Shown: positions 45,098 to 54,984, counted from the first letter of the stretch. The stretch: 64,000 nucleotides of DNA from Microcoleus asticus IPMA8 (GCF_013179805.1 NZ_SRRZ01000001.1:1-64000); one strand, 5' to 3'. Made by a program: numbers and translations. The notes: generated by a model from the sequence alone, not told the origin.

Positions 45098-45557
45098 TAT
45101 TTCTCAATGTACTAATTGATAATTGGTAATTGGTAATTACCAATTGGTAATTTGCTAGCAGTTTTGAGCGTTGAGCAAGTAATTTTCTTAAGGCTTCACT
45201 CCTTCCAATTGCAGCGTTTGGAGGAAGAAATCAATCTCAAAACTGTTTCTATTCCCTATTCCGTGTTCCCTATTTCCTCTCCCTTCTTCCTTTTTCCTAC
45301 CTTTGTTTTATTTTTTTATAATTTGCAGATAAACGCGGCTAAATGCAGTATAATTTTGGCGCGATTTGAGAATGGCGATCGCTCTGTAAATTCAAGAGGA
45401 AATAAGCGGGATCGCACAGTAGCATTTAGTAAAAACTCCATCTTTTGTAAGATGCTAAAACAGCTTCCTGAAGGTGAATCTATTTCTATTGGTAGAGACT
45501 GCCAAGTTGTTAACATTTGTAAAATAAGCAAAATATCCTATCCCCAGAGCTTCATCT
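45098..45557. other. Gap upstream of crtO
   Basis: It contains an AATTGGTA repeat patch (about 45117-45153) and a CTTCC/TTTCC-rich patch (about 45250-45300). There is no supported gene. The region should include the crtO promoter. Confidence 0.45.
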
Positions 45558-47255
45558 ATGCAAACGTATGACGTGATTATCATAGGAGCAGGTCACAACG
45601 GACTGGTCTGCGCCTCTTATCTCCTCAAAGCTGGATATACCGTCCTGTTGTTAGAAAAACGTTCGGTTCCCGGCGGCGCGGCAACTACTGAAGCTGCGAT
45701 TCCCGAATTGCCGGATTTTAAATTCAATATGTGCGCGATCGACCACGAATTTATTCATTTAGGGCCAGTTGTAGAAGAATTAGAACTGGAAAAACACGGT
45801 TTAGAATATCTTTTCTGCGATCCAGTTGCCTTTTGTCCGCATCCCGACGGCAAATATTTCTTAGCGCACAAATCTGTAGAAAAAACTTGTGCTGAAATTG
45901 CCCGCTACAACGAGCGCGATGCTAAAAAATATGCCGAATATACAGACTTTTGGCAGCGGGCTTTAGGTGCAATGGTTCCGATGTTTAATGCGCCACCAAA
46001 ATCCCTCATAGATATTGCAGGCAACTACGATATTGCCAAACTCAAAGATTTATTTTCAGTCATAGGTTCCCCCGACAAAACGCTGGACTTTGTTCGCACG
46101 ATGCTCACCAGCGCGGAAGACATTCTCAACGAGTGGTTTGACGAGGAATTTATTAAAGCACCCCTAGCAAGATTCGCCGCAGAACTCGGCGCGCCTCCTT
46201 CGCAAAAAACTCTGGCTGTAGGCGCAATTATGCTGGCAATGAGGCACAATCCCGGCATGGCAAGACCGCGCGGAGGGACGGGTGCATTAGTGCAAGCGCT
46301 GCTTAGTGTAGTGAAAAAATACTCGGGTGTGGTACTTACCGACCAGCACGTCGAGAAAATATTAGTTGATGACGGTCGCGCTGTGGGAGTTCGTGTTGCC
46401 AACGGCACGGAATACCGCGCTACAAAAGGTGTCATTTCTAATATTGATGCTAAGCGCTTGTTTCTGCATTTAATGGATGATAGCGATGTCGATGCTGCTG
46501 ACCCGAATTTGCGGGAAAGATTGGAGCGCAAAATTGTTAACAACAACGAGACTATTCTCAAAATAGACTTAGCTCTCAATGAAATGCCCAAGTTTGAGCG
46601 CTGGAATCATCGGGACGAATATTTAATCGGGTCGGTTTTAATTGCAGACTCGGTGAGACACGTTGAAATTTCTCACAGCGACCCTTCAATTGGCAGAATT
46701 CCCGACTCAGACCCATCGATGTATGTGGTGTTTCCGACGGTACTAGACCCGTCAATGGCTCCCCCCGGACATCATACGGCTTGGATTGAATTTTTTGCTC
46801 CTTACATGATCGAAAATGCTGAAGGAACCGGCCAGCACGGTACGGGGTGGACGGATGAGCTGAAAAACAAAGTTGCCGATCGCTGCATTGATAAATTAGC
46901 CGAATACGCGCCAAATATCAAAAATGCAATTATCGGCCGCCACGTGGAAAGTCCGGCGGAATTGGGAGAGCGTTTGGGCGCTTTGAAGGGAAATTATTAT
47001 CACGTTGATATGACGCTAGATCAGATGATATTTTTCCGTCCTTTACCGGAGTTGGCGAATTACAAAACGCCGATCGACGGTTTGTTTCTCACAGGGGCGG
47101 GAACGCATCCGGGCGGATCGATTTCGGGTATGCCGGGACGCAATACCGCTCGCGTTTTCATGCACTCGCAGCAGCCTTTCGCGCAGACTTTCGCAGATGC
47201 GGCTAATACTCTGAAAGCGAAGGGTAAGTCGGTATTTCGGAGTAATGAGAAGTAA
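45558..47255 (+). CDS. crtO: CrtO-type beta-carotene ketolase
   Basis: The 565-residue FAD enzyme of the phytoene-desaturase superfamily introduces a 4-keto group on beta-carotene, giving echinenone, a photoprotective pigment and the ligand class of orange carotenoid protein. It opens with the dinucleotide-binding motif DVIIIGAGHNGLVCASYLL (residues 5-23). It has GGTGALVQAL (about 242-251) and the C-terminal FLTGAGTHPGGSISGMPG flavin-contact region. Length matches Synechocystis CrtO. Related enzymes act on other carotenoids, so the exact substrate is inferred. A hairpin terminator follows. Confidence 0.85.
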   Translation: MQTYDVIIIGAGHNGLVCASYLLKAGYTVLLLEKRSVPGGAATTEAAIPELPDFKFNMCAIDHEFIHLGPVVEELELEKHGLEYLFCDPVAFCPHPDGKYFLAHKSVEKTCAEIARYNERDAKKYAEYTDFWQRALGAMVPMFNAPPKSLIDIAGNYDIAKLKDLFSVIGSPDKTLDFVRTMLTSAEDILNEWFDEEFIKAPLARFAAELGAPPSQKTLAVGAIMLAMRHNPGMARPRGGTGALVQALLSVVKKYSGVVLTDQHVEKILVDDGRAVGVRVANGTEYRATKGVISNIDAKRLFLHLMDDSDVDAADPNLRERLERKIVNNNETILKIDLALNEMPKFERWNHRDEYLIGSVLIADSVRHVEISHSDPSIGRIPDSDPSMYVVFPTVLDPSMAPPGHHTAWIEFFAPYMIENAEGTGQHGTGWTDELKNKVADRCIDKLAEYAPNIKNAIIGRHVESPAELGERLGALKGNYYHVDMTLDQMIFFRPLPELANYKTPIDGLFLTGAGTHPGGSISGMPGRNTARVFMHSQQPFAQTFADAANTLKAKGKSVFRSNEK

Positions 47256-47284
47256 GATTTTTTGAACTGCCAATGAACGTAGAT

Positions 47285-47311
47285 AAACGCAGATGAATCA
47301 CATCTGCGTTT
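47285..47311 (+). terminator. Hairpin terminator after crtO
   Basis: A perfect 11-bp stem (AAACGCAGATG/CATCTGCGTTT) with a 5-base loop, followed by TTGT-rich sequence, lies 30 bases past the crtO stop. The T tract is short and interrupted. Confidence 0.6.
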
Positions 47312-47744
47312 GTTTGTATTGATTTATTAGTATGCGAGTGCGAGAATTTTTTCGGGTTGATTCCCTGTGAAGGGAAAACGATTTGCGATCGCCCTCAATA
47401 CCCTTTCTAAATCGGGAGCATCTTTCGCGATCGGTGGCGGTGGTTCGCGTTCCCTCTAATCTGTTAAAATATTTTGGCATCCGAGAGCACATTCCATTGA
47501 TAAAATTCTCAATATTAGAAGAACAAGTTAACGCTGAAGGCATTTTTAAACTTAGCGCCGCAGCCAAACCTCTAATTTACCAGAACAGGCAAGTCGCTGG
47601 TAAAAGTCGCTCCCCATCTGCGGATAAGGGCGATCGCCGCCGATCCCCCAGCATCTCACATTCTCGTAAATTCATACTTTATGCGGATGAAAGCGCTAGC
47701 CCAAAGTTGAGAGACTGAAACCTGGCGTTACCCTTTTTTGAGCG
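47312..47744. other. Gap between crtO and the reductase gene
   Basis: A 111-codon plus-strand frame (47383-47718) exists. Its middle part (SNLLKYFGIREHIPLIKFSI) looks protein-like, but the ends do not, there is no ribosome site, and I recognise no family. It may be a decayed gene; I do not call it. Confidence 0.35.
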
Positions 47745-48845
47745 ATGGCAAACCACGTTTTGATTGTCGGCGGGCGGGGACGAATTGGCAGCAGCGTTGC
47801 CCAAGACCTTGTTACCCATACCGATGCAGAAATTACTATTACCGGACGCAACCCTGAAGGCTCTATTACGCCGGGATTGCCACCAGATAGGGTGCACTAT
47901 CAAGCTTTAGATTTAGCAGACAGTGCAGCCCTGCACCAAGCGGTTTCATCCTCTAACCTCGTCGTTCACTGTGCCGGGCCTTTTCACTACCGAGATGCTA
48001 GTGTACTGAAAACTTGCATAGAAGCAGGTGTTAATTATACTGATGTCAGCGACAGCCGCAGTTTTACTCGCAGAGCTTTAGAATTGCGCGAAACTGCTAA
48101 GAATGCTGGGATTACGGCTATTATTAATACGGGAATTTTTCCAGGTGTTTCTAACAGCATGGTGCGCCGAGATGTGGAACAATTAGATGAAGCAGAACAC
48201 ATCCATTTGAGTTATGTAGTTGGAGGTTCGGGCGGTGCTGGCGTTACCGTCATGAGAACTACTTTTTTAGGCTTGCAAACTCCTTTTGAGGTGTGGGCCG
48301 ATCGCAAGTGGCAGCAAGTAAAACCCTACAGCGATCGCGAAACAATTGAATTTCCCACACCCTACGGCAAAACAGGGGTTTACTGGTTCGATATGCCGGA
48401 AGCAATCACTTTGCCCGAGACTTTCCCCGTTAAATCCGTTGTGACTAAATTTGGTACGTCTCCCGACCTTTACAATCACCTTACTTGGTTTGTTGCCAAG
48501 TATTGGCCGGCTAGCTGGCTCAAAAATAACGGAGTTATTGAATTTCTATCCTACGTCAGTTACGGGATGACCAGTGTTACTAATAGTTTTAGTGGGGTTG
48601 GTGTCGCAGTGCGATCGCAAGTGAGCGGTCTCAAAAACGGTCAACCCGCTAAAGTTTGCTCGACAGCGGTACACCCAAATGCTGCCGCCGCTACGGGCAT
48701 CGGTACTGGTAGCATAGCTCAATTAATGTTAGAAGGAAAACTGGAAAAACCCGGCGTTTGGTCGGTAGAGCAAGCTCTTTCTACCGAATTATTTGAAGGA
48801 GCAATGCAGAGCCGCAACCTGAAGATTAATCAAGAATCTTTGTAA
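47745..48845 (+). CDS. Saccharopine dehydrogenase-like NAD(P)-binding reductase
   Basis: The 366-residue enzyme has an N-terminal Rossmann fold with VLIVGGRGRIGSSVAQDL (residues 5-22). The family's VVHCAGPFHYRDASVLKTCI (about 71-90) and a NYTDVSD motif follow. These mark the saccharopine dehydrogenase NADP-binding family, which in cyanobacteria and plants contains many members that are not lysine-pathway enzymes. The substrate is unknown. It lies 490 bases after crtO on the same strand, but a terminator separates them. Confidence 0.83.
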   Translation: MANHVLIVGGRGRIGSSVAQDLVTHTDAEITITGRNPEGSITPGLPPDRVHYQALDLADSAALHQAVSSSNLVVHCAGPFHYRDASVLKTCIEAGVNYTDVSDSRSFTRRALELRETAKNAGITAIINTGIFPGVSNSMVRRDVEQLDEAEHIHLSYVVGGSGGAGVTVMRTTFLGLQTPFEVWADRKWQQVKPYSDRETIEFPTPYGKTGVYWFDMPEAITLPETFPVKSVVTKFGTSPDLYNHLTWFVAKYWPASWLKNNGVIEFLSYVSYGMTSVTNSFSGVGVAVRSQVSGLKNGQPAKVCSTAVHPNAAAATGIGTGSIAQLMLEGKLEKPGVWSVEQALSTELFEGAMQSRNLKINQESL

Positions 48846-49248
48846 CTTTTGGCTGGAAATGCGTTGGGATGTTTGTCGAGTTGCGAATAACTGAAATGGC
48901 GTAGCAACCTCAATCAGGCTTTCATAATTACAGGCTTTTGTATCTGTGATCCCAGAAAGGTTATTTGTTGTGGAACGGGCAATCCTAGCCTGTGACTGAG
49001 CATGGTAGCTGATGTAAGGAATCTTCTATTTTAGGAGCGGAGCGAACTAATCTATCTTTTGGTAGAAGTAAACTTAACGAGCAGGAGTTTAATATATTTC
49101 ACAACACGGTAAATATCCCTTTTCGCTGTCTCAGGGCGCAGCACTTGCAACAAAAGTTGCCCCGATCGCTAAATTATGAAATGTGCGATCGCAGTGAAGG
49201 GGTGACAAACACCATAATTTTTGCGGAAAAATACCAGGAGAAGTTGAT
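48846..49248. other. 403-base gap upstream of a small exported protein
   Basis: I see no gene. A degenerate relative of the GTGG-GGGC palindrome family lies near 48967-49000. A CAGGAG ribosome site for the next gene is at about 49231-49236. Confidence 0.4.
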
Positions 49249-49602
49249 ATGAAGCGGGTTTTAAAAGCTCTCGGACAAACATTGAGCCAAAGCATTTTGC
49301 TGGTCTGTACGCTGGCTTTCATTGGTCTGCTAGGTCTAGCGGTAGTACCCAGTCAGGCTGCTTACGCAGGTCAAGACAAGAGTCACGCGCCGCAAGAAGC
49401 TAAAATTACTGACCCCGCAGAAAGTTTCGAGGATCTCAATCCCCAAGCAGCTTACGATGAAATAGTCAAAACCTCTCAAAATCCTGCAAAGGCCGAGAAA
49501 GCTTACGACGAAAGCTTACAGGAGTACAAGGGAGAACACCCGCAAGAAAACATAGTTCAAAAAGCTGAAGGTTTGATCGAAAAAGTCACGGGCAAGGACT
49601 AA
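49249..49602 (+). CDS. Small exported hypothetical protein
   Basis: The 117-residue precursor has a signal peptide or anchor (residues about 12-42, LLVCTLAFIGLLGLAVVPSQAAYAG, given here as its hydrophobic run). An acidic, helical mature part of about 75 residues follows, ending in EKVTGKD. No Cys lipobox is present. Similar small proteins are common in cyanobacteria without known function. A strong ribosome site supports the start. It might act in the periplasm or thylakoid lumen. Confidence 0.7.
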   Translation: MKRVLKALGQTLSQSILLVCTLAFIGLLGLAVVPSQAAYAGQDKSHAPQEAKITDPAESFEDLNPQAAYDEIVKTSQNPAKAEKAYDESLQEYKGEHPQENIVQKAEGLIEKVTGKD

Positions 49603-49699
49603 ATCTACAGTTTTCTACCTCACCCAAGTGCCTGGTAAATACTGACCTTCGGTGAGTATACAATTGAGCCGAACTCAGGACTCACTAGACACTAATTAT

Positions 49700-49724
49700 G
49701 TAAGGTGCGCAATGCGCACCTTAC
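49700..49724. repeat. GTAAGGTGCGC palindrome
   Basis: GTAAGGTGCGC-AAT-GCGCACCTTAC is a perfect 11-bp hairpin about 100 bases past the preceding stop codon. It may serve as a terminator or be a REP-type repeat. A degenerate relative (GTAGGGACGCAATGCGCCC) lies at 37547-37565. Confidence 0.65.
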
Positions 49725-49885
49725 CGCGTTATAGGGGCGTGTAAAACCACTTTTTGCGTTCAAAAGGGTTTTGTGCTTCCCCTCTTTATTTTAGCTAGCA
49801 GGTTCATCCTTAAGGCAGATGAATAGATATTAATTTAAAAGGTAAATTTAATAATAACTACAGTTAGATAAAGGAAATAAATATC

Positions 49886-50407
49886 ATGAGCGATGACAAA
49901 AAAACGGTACATGAACCTGATGCTAACCTCGACCCGCTTTCCGGGGAAACAGGGGCTCATCCAGTAGGAACGGGTATTGGTGCGGCGAGTGCGGGTGCTG
50001 CGGGTGCTGCGATCGGCGGTGCGATCGGCGGGCCTGTAGGAGCAGTTGTCGGCGCTGTTGTAGGTGCGTTTGGCGGCGGTTTGGCGGGCAAAGGTGTGGC
50101 CGAGGCGATCGACCCCACGGTAGAAGAGGCTTATTGGCAAACCAACTACAGTTCCCGTCCTTACGTGGACACGGGCGCGACTTACGACGACTATCACCCT
50201 GCATACCGCACCGGTTATGAGGGATACAGCCGCTATGGCGGTACTGGTAAGAGCTTCAACGAGAGCGAAAACGATTTGCAGCGCGACTACGAAACAAATC
50301 GCGGTAAGTCTAATGTGGCTTGGGAAAAAGCGAAGCACGCCACGCGCGACGCTTGGGATCGCGTGGAACGCGCTGTTCCTGGCGACATTGACAAAGACGG
50401 CCGCTAA
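49886..50407 (+). CDS. Gly/Ala-rich hypothetical protein with hydrophilic C-terminus
   Basis: The 173-residue protein has a hydrophilic start, a Gly/Ala-rich run (about residues 28-72) of glycine-zipper type that can pack into or against a membrane, and a Tyr-rich hydrophilic tail with repeated ERAW/DAWDRVE-like helices. The family resembles bacterial proteins annotated only as hypothetical and often induced by stress. An AAGGAAA ribosome site precedes the ATG. No neighbour suggests a pathway. Confidence 0.75.
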   Translation: MSDDKKTVHEPDANLDPLSGETGAHPVGTGIGAASAGAAGAAIGGAIGGPVGAVVGAVVGAFGGGLAGKGVAEAIDPTVEEAYWQTNYSSRPYVDTGATYDDYHPAYRTGYEGYSRYGGTGKSFNESENDLQRDYETNRGKSNVAWEKAKHATRDAWDRVERAVPGDIDKDGR

Positions 50408-50953
50408 GGGCTGACGCCAAGTATTTCTCAGTCTGGGACGCACACAAATTCCAGCGTTTCGGGTTTTTTACCCCTGGTGGGGAATGCAGCGAAGTGTTTT
50501 GATAAAAAAACCCGGTTGCTGCGTCTTGGACTGTTGTTGATACCTGGGACTATTTTTAACGCGAGTTTAGCTAAGTTTTTGGGGATTTTCAGCCCCTCTC
50601 TACATCGGGGAGGGTATTTTTATGCTCCGTGGAAATCGCATTTTTCAGCACGATTTTTATTTCACAGGAGTACGAGCCGCAGAGTACGGAGCGAGATATA
50701 GAGGCTTTGCTGTGGGGGACGATCGCACTCCTAAAAAACGCTGTGTACAAAATCGGGATGCTTCTGTTTGAGATGGGCATTTTTTTTTGACTGTTAGCCT
50801 TAAAATTAAACTAATTCAGGACTGAGGCATCGATCGCATATTTCTGTCATTGTTCGCGATGCACATTAGCCGCAGCCGGAGCGTGAAAGCGTTCGTGGCC
50901 TCAAATCCGATAATTGTTAATCTAAATCCTCTGATTCAAAATCGGTATAAATT
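50408..50953. other. 546-base gap with an inverted repeat
   Basis: CGGGTTTTTTA (50460-50470) and TAAAAAAACCCG (50503-50514) are inverted arms enclosing a smaller CCCC-GGTGGGG hairpin; together they could end transcription from both sides. I see no gene in the rest. Confidence 0.5.
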
Positions 50954-52288
50954 GTGGATGAAATGCTGGAAAGAGCTTGGACACTCAAGCAAAATTTAAT
51001 TGACTTTGTGCTGGATGCTGAGGGAGAGTTAGCCGTAGCTTTGGAAGCTTTTGTGGCTGCTCGATCGACCGGCGAGCGCTACGACATTGCTCAGCAAAAT
51101 CAAGTGATTGACAGTTTTACAGTTGAAGGTAAAGTCGGGGAGAAAAAGCCGATCGACCTATTTGTCGAAAGTCAGCCGGATTTAACCCAGAGCGATCGCA
51201 GCTTGCTAGAAAGTTGGCGCCACAGAAGCTTCACCGGCTTATTTGAAATCACTCAGCTTTCCCCCGACAGCTTTGAACTGATGAACTGGCTGACGGCGAA
51301 GCACTACGCTGTTAAGCCCAACAGCACTAATTTCCTGCAAGAAATGTCTCGCTTTAAGTTAGGAGAAATCTTGCGGGCTCGGATCGCTCCTCTCACCGAT
51401 GACTGGTGGATACTCTCAGGCCCTCCGATACCGATGGGGAAATTGGGCAAGCCGAAGTTGGCGGTGGCGATCGGCAATTTCAAGCAAAATCACAAAAATA
51501 ATTTGTACAGCGATGCGCCGGAATTGTTAGAGCAAGCTTGGGAGTCGGTAGAAAAGTACCACGAAGATTTTACCGAATTTTTTGGCAGCGAGGAAGTAAC
51601 GCTATCGGGATACCACCTGAATAAACAGTTGGCTGAATTTCAGGAATTTATCACTAAAAAACGCCTAGCTGATATCGGCGTTGATGGAAGTAAATCTCTG
51701 GCGGATATCGTTGAAGATGCCGGAGTCGATCGAGAAGAAGTCAAAGCAGCCGCCATCGCCGCAGCAGGTGCAGACGCTAACGCAGTTGAGGTAATGCTCG
51801 ACAGCAATGCTAGTTCAAAAATGGTAATGCCGAAAGTCGAATTGCCCGATCGCTTCAAGAAAGCCGAACAGGTGACAGCACTTTCTCACCCTCGCTGGGG
51901 ACAAACCTTTTTGTCTACTTACGCTCAATTTACTGCAATGCTATCAGCCGAAGACTTTTCAACCGTTCCCGGTTACGAGAAGCTGGTTCGCAACTATCTA
52001 GAAGATCCTGCAATTAATGTCTGGATTTGGCAACGGTTAGCTAAAGTTAATCCAGCGAAATTAGAACAAATTTTGCAAACTGTATTGCAACGCCCAGACT
52101 TTCAGCTCGATCGCGATTTAGATGCCCTGCTGCAAGAGTTTAAAAAACCCTTAGAACCCGAACTCCCGGAAATTGCCAGCGTTCCCCTGCACCTGCACAA
52201 CTTATTTCAGGAAGCTTTAGGTGAAGTTAATAAGTCAAAGTCCAAACCGCCGGAGAAAAAGAAAAGCTCTAAAGGCTTTAAATCCTGA
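50954..52288 (+). CDS. Conserved hypothetical protein, 444 residues
   Basis: This soluble, largely helical protein has no signal peptide. A Lys/Ser-rich tail (PPEKKKSSKGFKS) ends it, and an Ala-rich segment (VKAAAIAAAGADANAVEVML) lies near residues 258-277. No catalytic motif is recognisable. The start is the GTG at 50954; an ATG four codons later is also possible. Codon use matches neighbours and the frame is undisturbed, so it is very likely a real gene. I do not recognise the family beyond its cyanobacterial look. Confidence 0.7.
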   Translation: MDEMLERAWTLKQNLIDFVLDAEGELAVALEAFVAARSTGERYDIAQQNQVIDSFTVEGKVGEKKPIDLFVESQPDLTQSDRSLLESWRHRSFTGLFEITQLSPDSFELMNWLTAKHYAVKPNSTNFLQEMSRFKLGEILRARIAPLTDDWWILSGPPIPMGKLGKPKLAVAIGNFKQNHKNNLYSDAPELLEQAWESVEKYHEDFTEFFGSEEVTLSGYHLNKQLAEFQEFITKKRLADIGVDGSKSLADIVEDAGVDREEVKAAAIAAAGADANAVEVMLDSNASSKMVMPKVELPDRFKKAEQVTALSHPRWGQTFLSTYAQFTAMLSAEDFSTVPGYEKLVRNYLEDPAINVWIWQRLAKVNPAKLEQILQTVLQRPDFQLDRDLDALLQEFKKPLEPELPEIASVPLHLHNLFQEALGEVNKSKSKPPEKKKSSKGFKS

Positions 52289-52647
52289 GCAATTAAGTTC
52301 GTGGCATACTCCTACACGCTATTCTATCGCCTACAGTGTAGACAGCTCACCAACTCCACCTAATGCTATGCGCTAACGCGCCCGCTTCGCCAACTGATAC
52401 TCACTGAGATTTCCGCAACCAAAGGAAGGCAGGAACAGAATGACAATTTCAAGTACGAGTGCGATCGACCCTAGCCATTTTGGGCGCGTTAGTCTGCCTC
52501 TCTAACATCATAAAAAATTAAACAAGCTCACAGCTAACTGTGAGCTGATTGCCCGGTAATATAACTCAATTAGCTTTGCAGTCAGGACTTTAGTTTTTCT
52601 TCACCGCGATCGAAAGAACTGAAGTCCTTACTACAAACGCCTTTTTT
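52289..52647. other. 359-base gap between convergent genes, with hairpins
   Basis: A perfect 9-bp hairpin (AGCTCACAG-CTAA-CTGTGAGCT, 52525-52546) is followed by a wider AGGACTTTAGTT / AACTGAAGTCCT inverted pair (about 52586-52629). They probably end transcription from both sides. There is no gene. Confidence 0.55.
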
Positions 52648-52968
52648 TTAATCTTCAACTCGTCGGACAGCCATGCGTTGCAGCGGCAGGCTGAGTATGC
52701 TAGAAGCAGTCAACAAGTAAGAAAGAACCGTAGTCAGCTTCAAACTAAGCAATAACCAGCTATCTTCTGGTAGGTGAAGTTTCAGCCCGAAAAAAGAGAT
52801 GCAGTACACTATCCAGTAAGTAAAGCTCATCTTGATTAGGATTTCCTCGCTCAAAGTGCGATCGTCCGTTGGCTGCGAGTTGCGATTATCACCCAGCAGG
52901 ACTAGACCCGCAATAGAAGCCACAAAAGAAACCATAACGACATAGTCATGCCAGTTAAGCTCAACCAT
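52648..52968 (-). CDS. Small three-helix membrane protein
   Basis: The 106-residue protein has three hydrophobic segments (about 8-26, 46-62 and 73-95) and a hydrophilic loop with DNRNSQPTDDRT after the first. The C-terminus is charged. There are no motifs and no known family. It is divergent from the potassium channel gene with an 85 to 112-base gap, so a shared promoter region is possible. Confidence 0.6.
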   Translation of the reverse strand: MVELNWHDYVVMVSFVASIAGLVLLGDNRNSQPTDDRTLSEEILIKMSFTYWIVYCISFFGLKLHLPEDSWLLLSLKLTTVLSYLLTASSILSLPLQRMAVRRVED

Positions 52969-53080
52969 TTCTAAACTCCGCTTTTATCCGAATTTTTGGA
53001 ATCAGACATCAGTCTAAAGGATAAGTTTTCCCGCTCAAAGCAATAGTTACAAATTGAAACAGCCGCAGTTACAAATCTCA

Positions 53081-53971
53081 ATGAAAATTTACCGCAACCG
53101 CCAGCCACAAGCTCGTTTAGTCAGCCGCAAAGGACAATTCTCCTTAAATATTGTCAAGTTGGGAGTACCTCGCCTGCATTTTGCCGACCTCTACCACAGG
53201 CTGCTAATTCTTTCTTGGCCGCGATTTTTCATACTCATTTGTCTGTCGTATACAGTCACGAATTCTTTATTTGCCTTAGCTTACTTGGCGGGAGGAGATT
53301 GCATTGCTAACGCGCGACCGGGTTCTTTCAAAGATGCCTTTTATTTCAGCGTGCAAACAATGGCGACGATCGGCTACGGCGCTATGTATCCGCGCAATGA
53401 TTACGCTAATACTATAGTCGCGATCCAAGCGCTTTTTGCTTTGTGGGGAGTGGCAATGGTGACGGGACTGGCTTTTGCTAGATTTTCCCGACCAACAGCC
53501 AGAGTTATCTTCAGCCGCGTAGCTGTAATCGCTCCTTTCAACGGCGTTCCGACTCTGATGTACCGCACGGCAAATCAGCGTTTCAACCAAATTTTAGAAG
53601 CGCAGCAGCGAGCTACTTTGATCCGCGACGAGGTAACATCGGAAGGAGAATTTATGCGGCGTTTTTACGATTTGCAATTGATGCGGAGTCACTCTCCGAT
53701 TTTTGCATTAACTTGGACGGTTATGCACCCAATTGACGAGAGCAGTCCTTTGTACCAACTTACTGCCAAAGACTTGATGGAACAGCAAGCGGAAATTGTA
53801 ATTACGTTAACAGGAATTGACGAAACAGTTTCGCAAACTATTCACGCGCGACATTCTTTTGTGGCGTCGGAAATTCTGTGGAATATGCGGTTTGTAGATA
53901 TTATTTTGAAATCGGCGACGGGAGGGCGGGTGGTTGATTATACTCGGTTTCACGATGTGAAGCCTGTTTAA
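53081..53971 (+). CDS. Inward-rectifier-type potassium channel (KirBac-like)
   Basis: The 296-residue protein has two membrane helices (about residues 46-68 and 108-133) around a pore loop. The selectivity filter is TIGYGAMYP (about 94-102); the canonical Kir filter is T-GYG-F/M-P. A C-terminal immunoglobulin-like cytoplasmic domain (about 150-290) follows, with the SPIFALTWTVMHPIDE strand typical of Kir channels. It should form a tetramer that conducts K+. I chose the ATG at 53081; a TTG at 53054 is possible. Confidence 0.9.
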   Translation: MKIYRNRQPQARLVSRKGQFSLNIVKLGVPRLHFADLYHRLLILSWPRFFILICLSYTVTNSLFALAYLAGGDCIANARPGSFKDAFYFSVQTMATIGYGAMYPRNDYANTIVAIQALFALWGVAMVTGLAFARFSRPTARVIFSRVAVIAPFNGVPTLMYRTANQRFNQILEAQQRATLIRDEVTSEGEFMRRFYDLQLMRSHSPIFALTWTVMHPIDESSPLYQLTAKDLMEQQAEIVITLTGIDETVSQTIHARHSFVASEILWNMRFVDIILKSATGGRVVDYTRFHDVKPV

Positions 53972-54033
53972 TGAAAGTTTTGATTTAGCCACCAGTGCTA
54001 GAATACCTGTATGGCAAAAAAAAGTTAATATTT

Positions 54034-54381
54034 ATGAACTCAATAACTGCAAATACGACACTGAAAGAATTGCAACCGCAACTCTTAGCTTTAACTCCCG
54101 AAGAGAAGGCTCAAGCTATAGAATTACTAGCCCAAAGTTTAAGAAAATTTTGGTCGGGAATTCAAAAGACTCCCGGCGTGTGCGGCGGCGATGCTTGCAT
54201 CAGACAAACGCGAATTCCTGTTTGGGTGCTGGTGAATGCTCGCCGTTTAGGTATTTCTGAAGCTGAACTCCTAGAAGACTATCCGACTCTGCGTGCCGCT
54301 GATTTGGCGAATGCTTGGGCTTATGCTGAGGCATATTCTGATGAGATTGAAATAGCAATTCAAGACAATGAGGAAGATTGA
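54034..54381 (+). CDS. DUF433 antitoxin (full-length copy)
   Basis: The 115-residue protein has an N-terminal helical extension of about 40 residues (LTPEEKAQAIELLAQSL), then the DUF433 helix-turn-helix domain (GGDACIRQTRIPVWVLV, then an LLEDYPTL helix). DUF433 proteins pair with DUF5615 PIN-like toxins, and the toxin gene follows after 3 bases. It should bind its own promoter and neutralise the toxin. I chose the ATG at 54034; 13 more codons are open upstream. Confidence 0.85.
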   Translation: MNSITANTTLKELQPQLLALTPEEKAQAIELLAQSLRKFWSGIQKTPGVCGGDACIRQTRIPVWVLVNARRLGISEAELLEDYPTLRAADLANAWAYAEAYSDEIEIAIQDNEED

Positions 54382-54384
54382 AAA

Positions 54385-54726
54385 GTGGCGCGTTTCTATG
54401 CAGATGAACAATTTCCGAAGCGGGTTGTGGAATGGTTGAGGACTTTGGGTCACGATGTCCTTACCGTACAGGAAGCAGGAAATGCTAATCAAAAAATTCC
54501 TGATGAAGAAGTGTTAGCTTTTGCAGTGAGTATTGACCGCGCTATTTTAACGCTCAATCGCCGTCATTTTATCAGGCTGCATACATTAGAACAAGACCAT
54601 GCTGGTATCATTGTTTGTAAAGATGATTCAAATAGGGAACAGTTGGCTTTACGCATTAATGAAGCTATTGCTAATCGAGAATCAGCGATAAGTTTACTGA
54701 TTCGAGTTAACCGTCCTTCGGAGTGA
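54385..54726 (+). CDS. DUF5615 PIN-like toxin
   Basis: The 113-residue protein starts FYADEQFPKRVVEWLRTLGHD, the opening of DUF5615, with the first PIN acidic residue in ADE. It continues with ILTLNRRHF (about 51-59), which holds the mid-domain acidic/Asn site. It is probably an RNase that slows growth when free. The start is a GTG three bases after the antitoxin stop, so translation is coupled. It lies between two DUF433 genes. Confidence 0.85.
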   Translation: MARFYADEQFPKRVVEWLRTLGHDVLTVQEAGNANQKIPDEEVLAFAVSIDRAILTLNRRHFIRLHTLEQDHAGIIVCKDDSNREQLALRINEAIANRESAISLLIRVNRPSE

Positions 54727-54732
54727 GTAGAA

Positions 54733-54978
54733 ATGATAGAATACCTTGGGTATGGAATTCAAAAGACTCCCGGTGTCATGGGTGGTGCCGCCTGTATCCG
54801 AAAAACGCGGATTCCTGTTTGGCTGTTAATAAGCTATCGCCGTCAAGATGCCACCGATGCTCATATTTTAGAAGGTCATCCCGATCTCTGTGCCGCAGAT
54901 TTGGTGAATGCTTTTAGTTATGCTGAGGCATTTCCTGATGAGATTGAAACAGCAATTCAAGAAAATGAGGAAGATTAA
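54733..54978 (+). CDS. DUF433 antitoxin (second, shorter copy)
   Basis: The 81-residue protein matches the last 74 residues of the DUF433 protein at 54034-54381 at about 49 positions by hand count. It keeps GIQKTPGV, TRIPVW and the acidic NEED end, but lacks the N-terminal extension. It starts 6 bases after the toxin stop. Downstream, the bases after its stop still resemble the start of the toxin gene (GGTTTCTATGAAAATAAACAA against CGTTTCTATGCAGATGAACAA over the matched part), so a second toxin gene was probably lost. Confidence 0.82.
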   Translation: MIEYLGYGIQKTPGVMGGAACIRKTRIPVWLLISYRRQDATDAHILEGHPDLCAADLVNAFSYAEAFPDEIETAIQENEED

Positions 54979-54984
54979 AAAGTT

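Noticed and set aside
47383..47718. 111-codon gene between crtO and the reductase
   Set aside because: Only the middle looks protein-like and there is no translation signal; at best a decayed gene.
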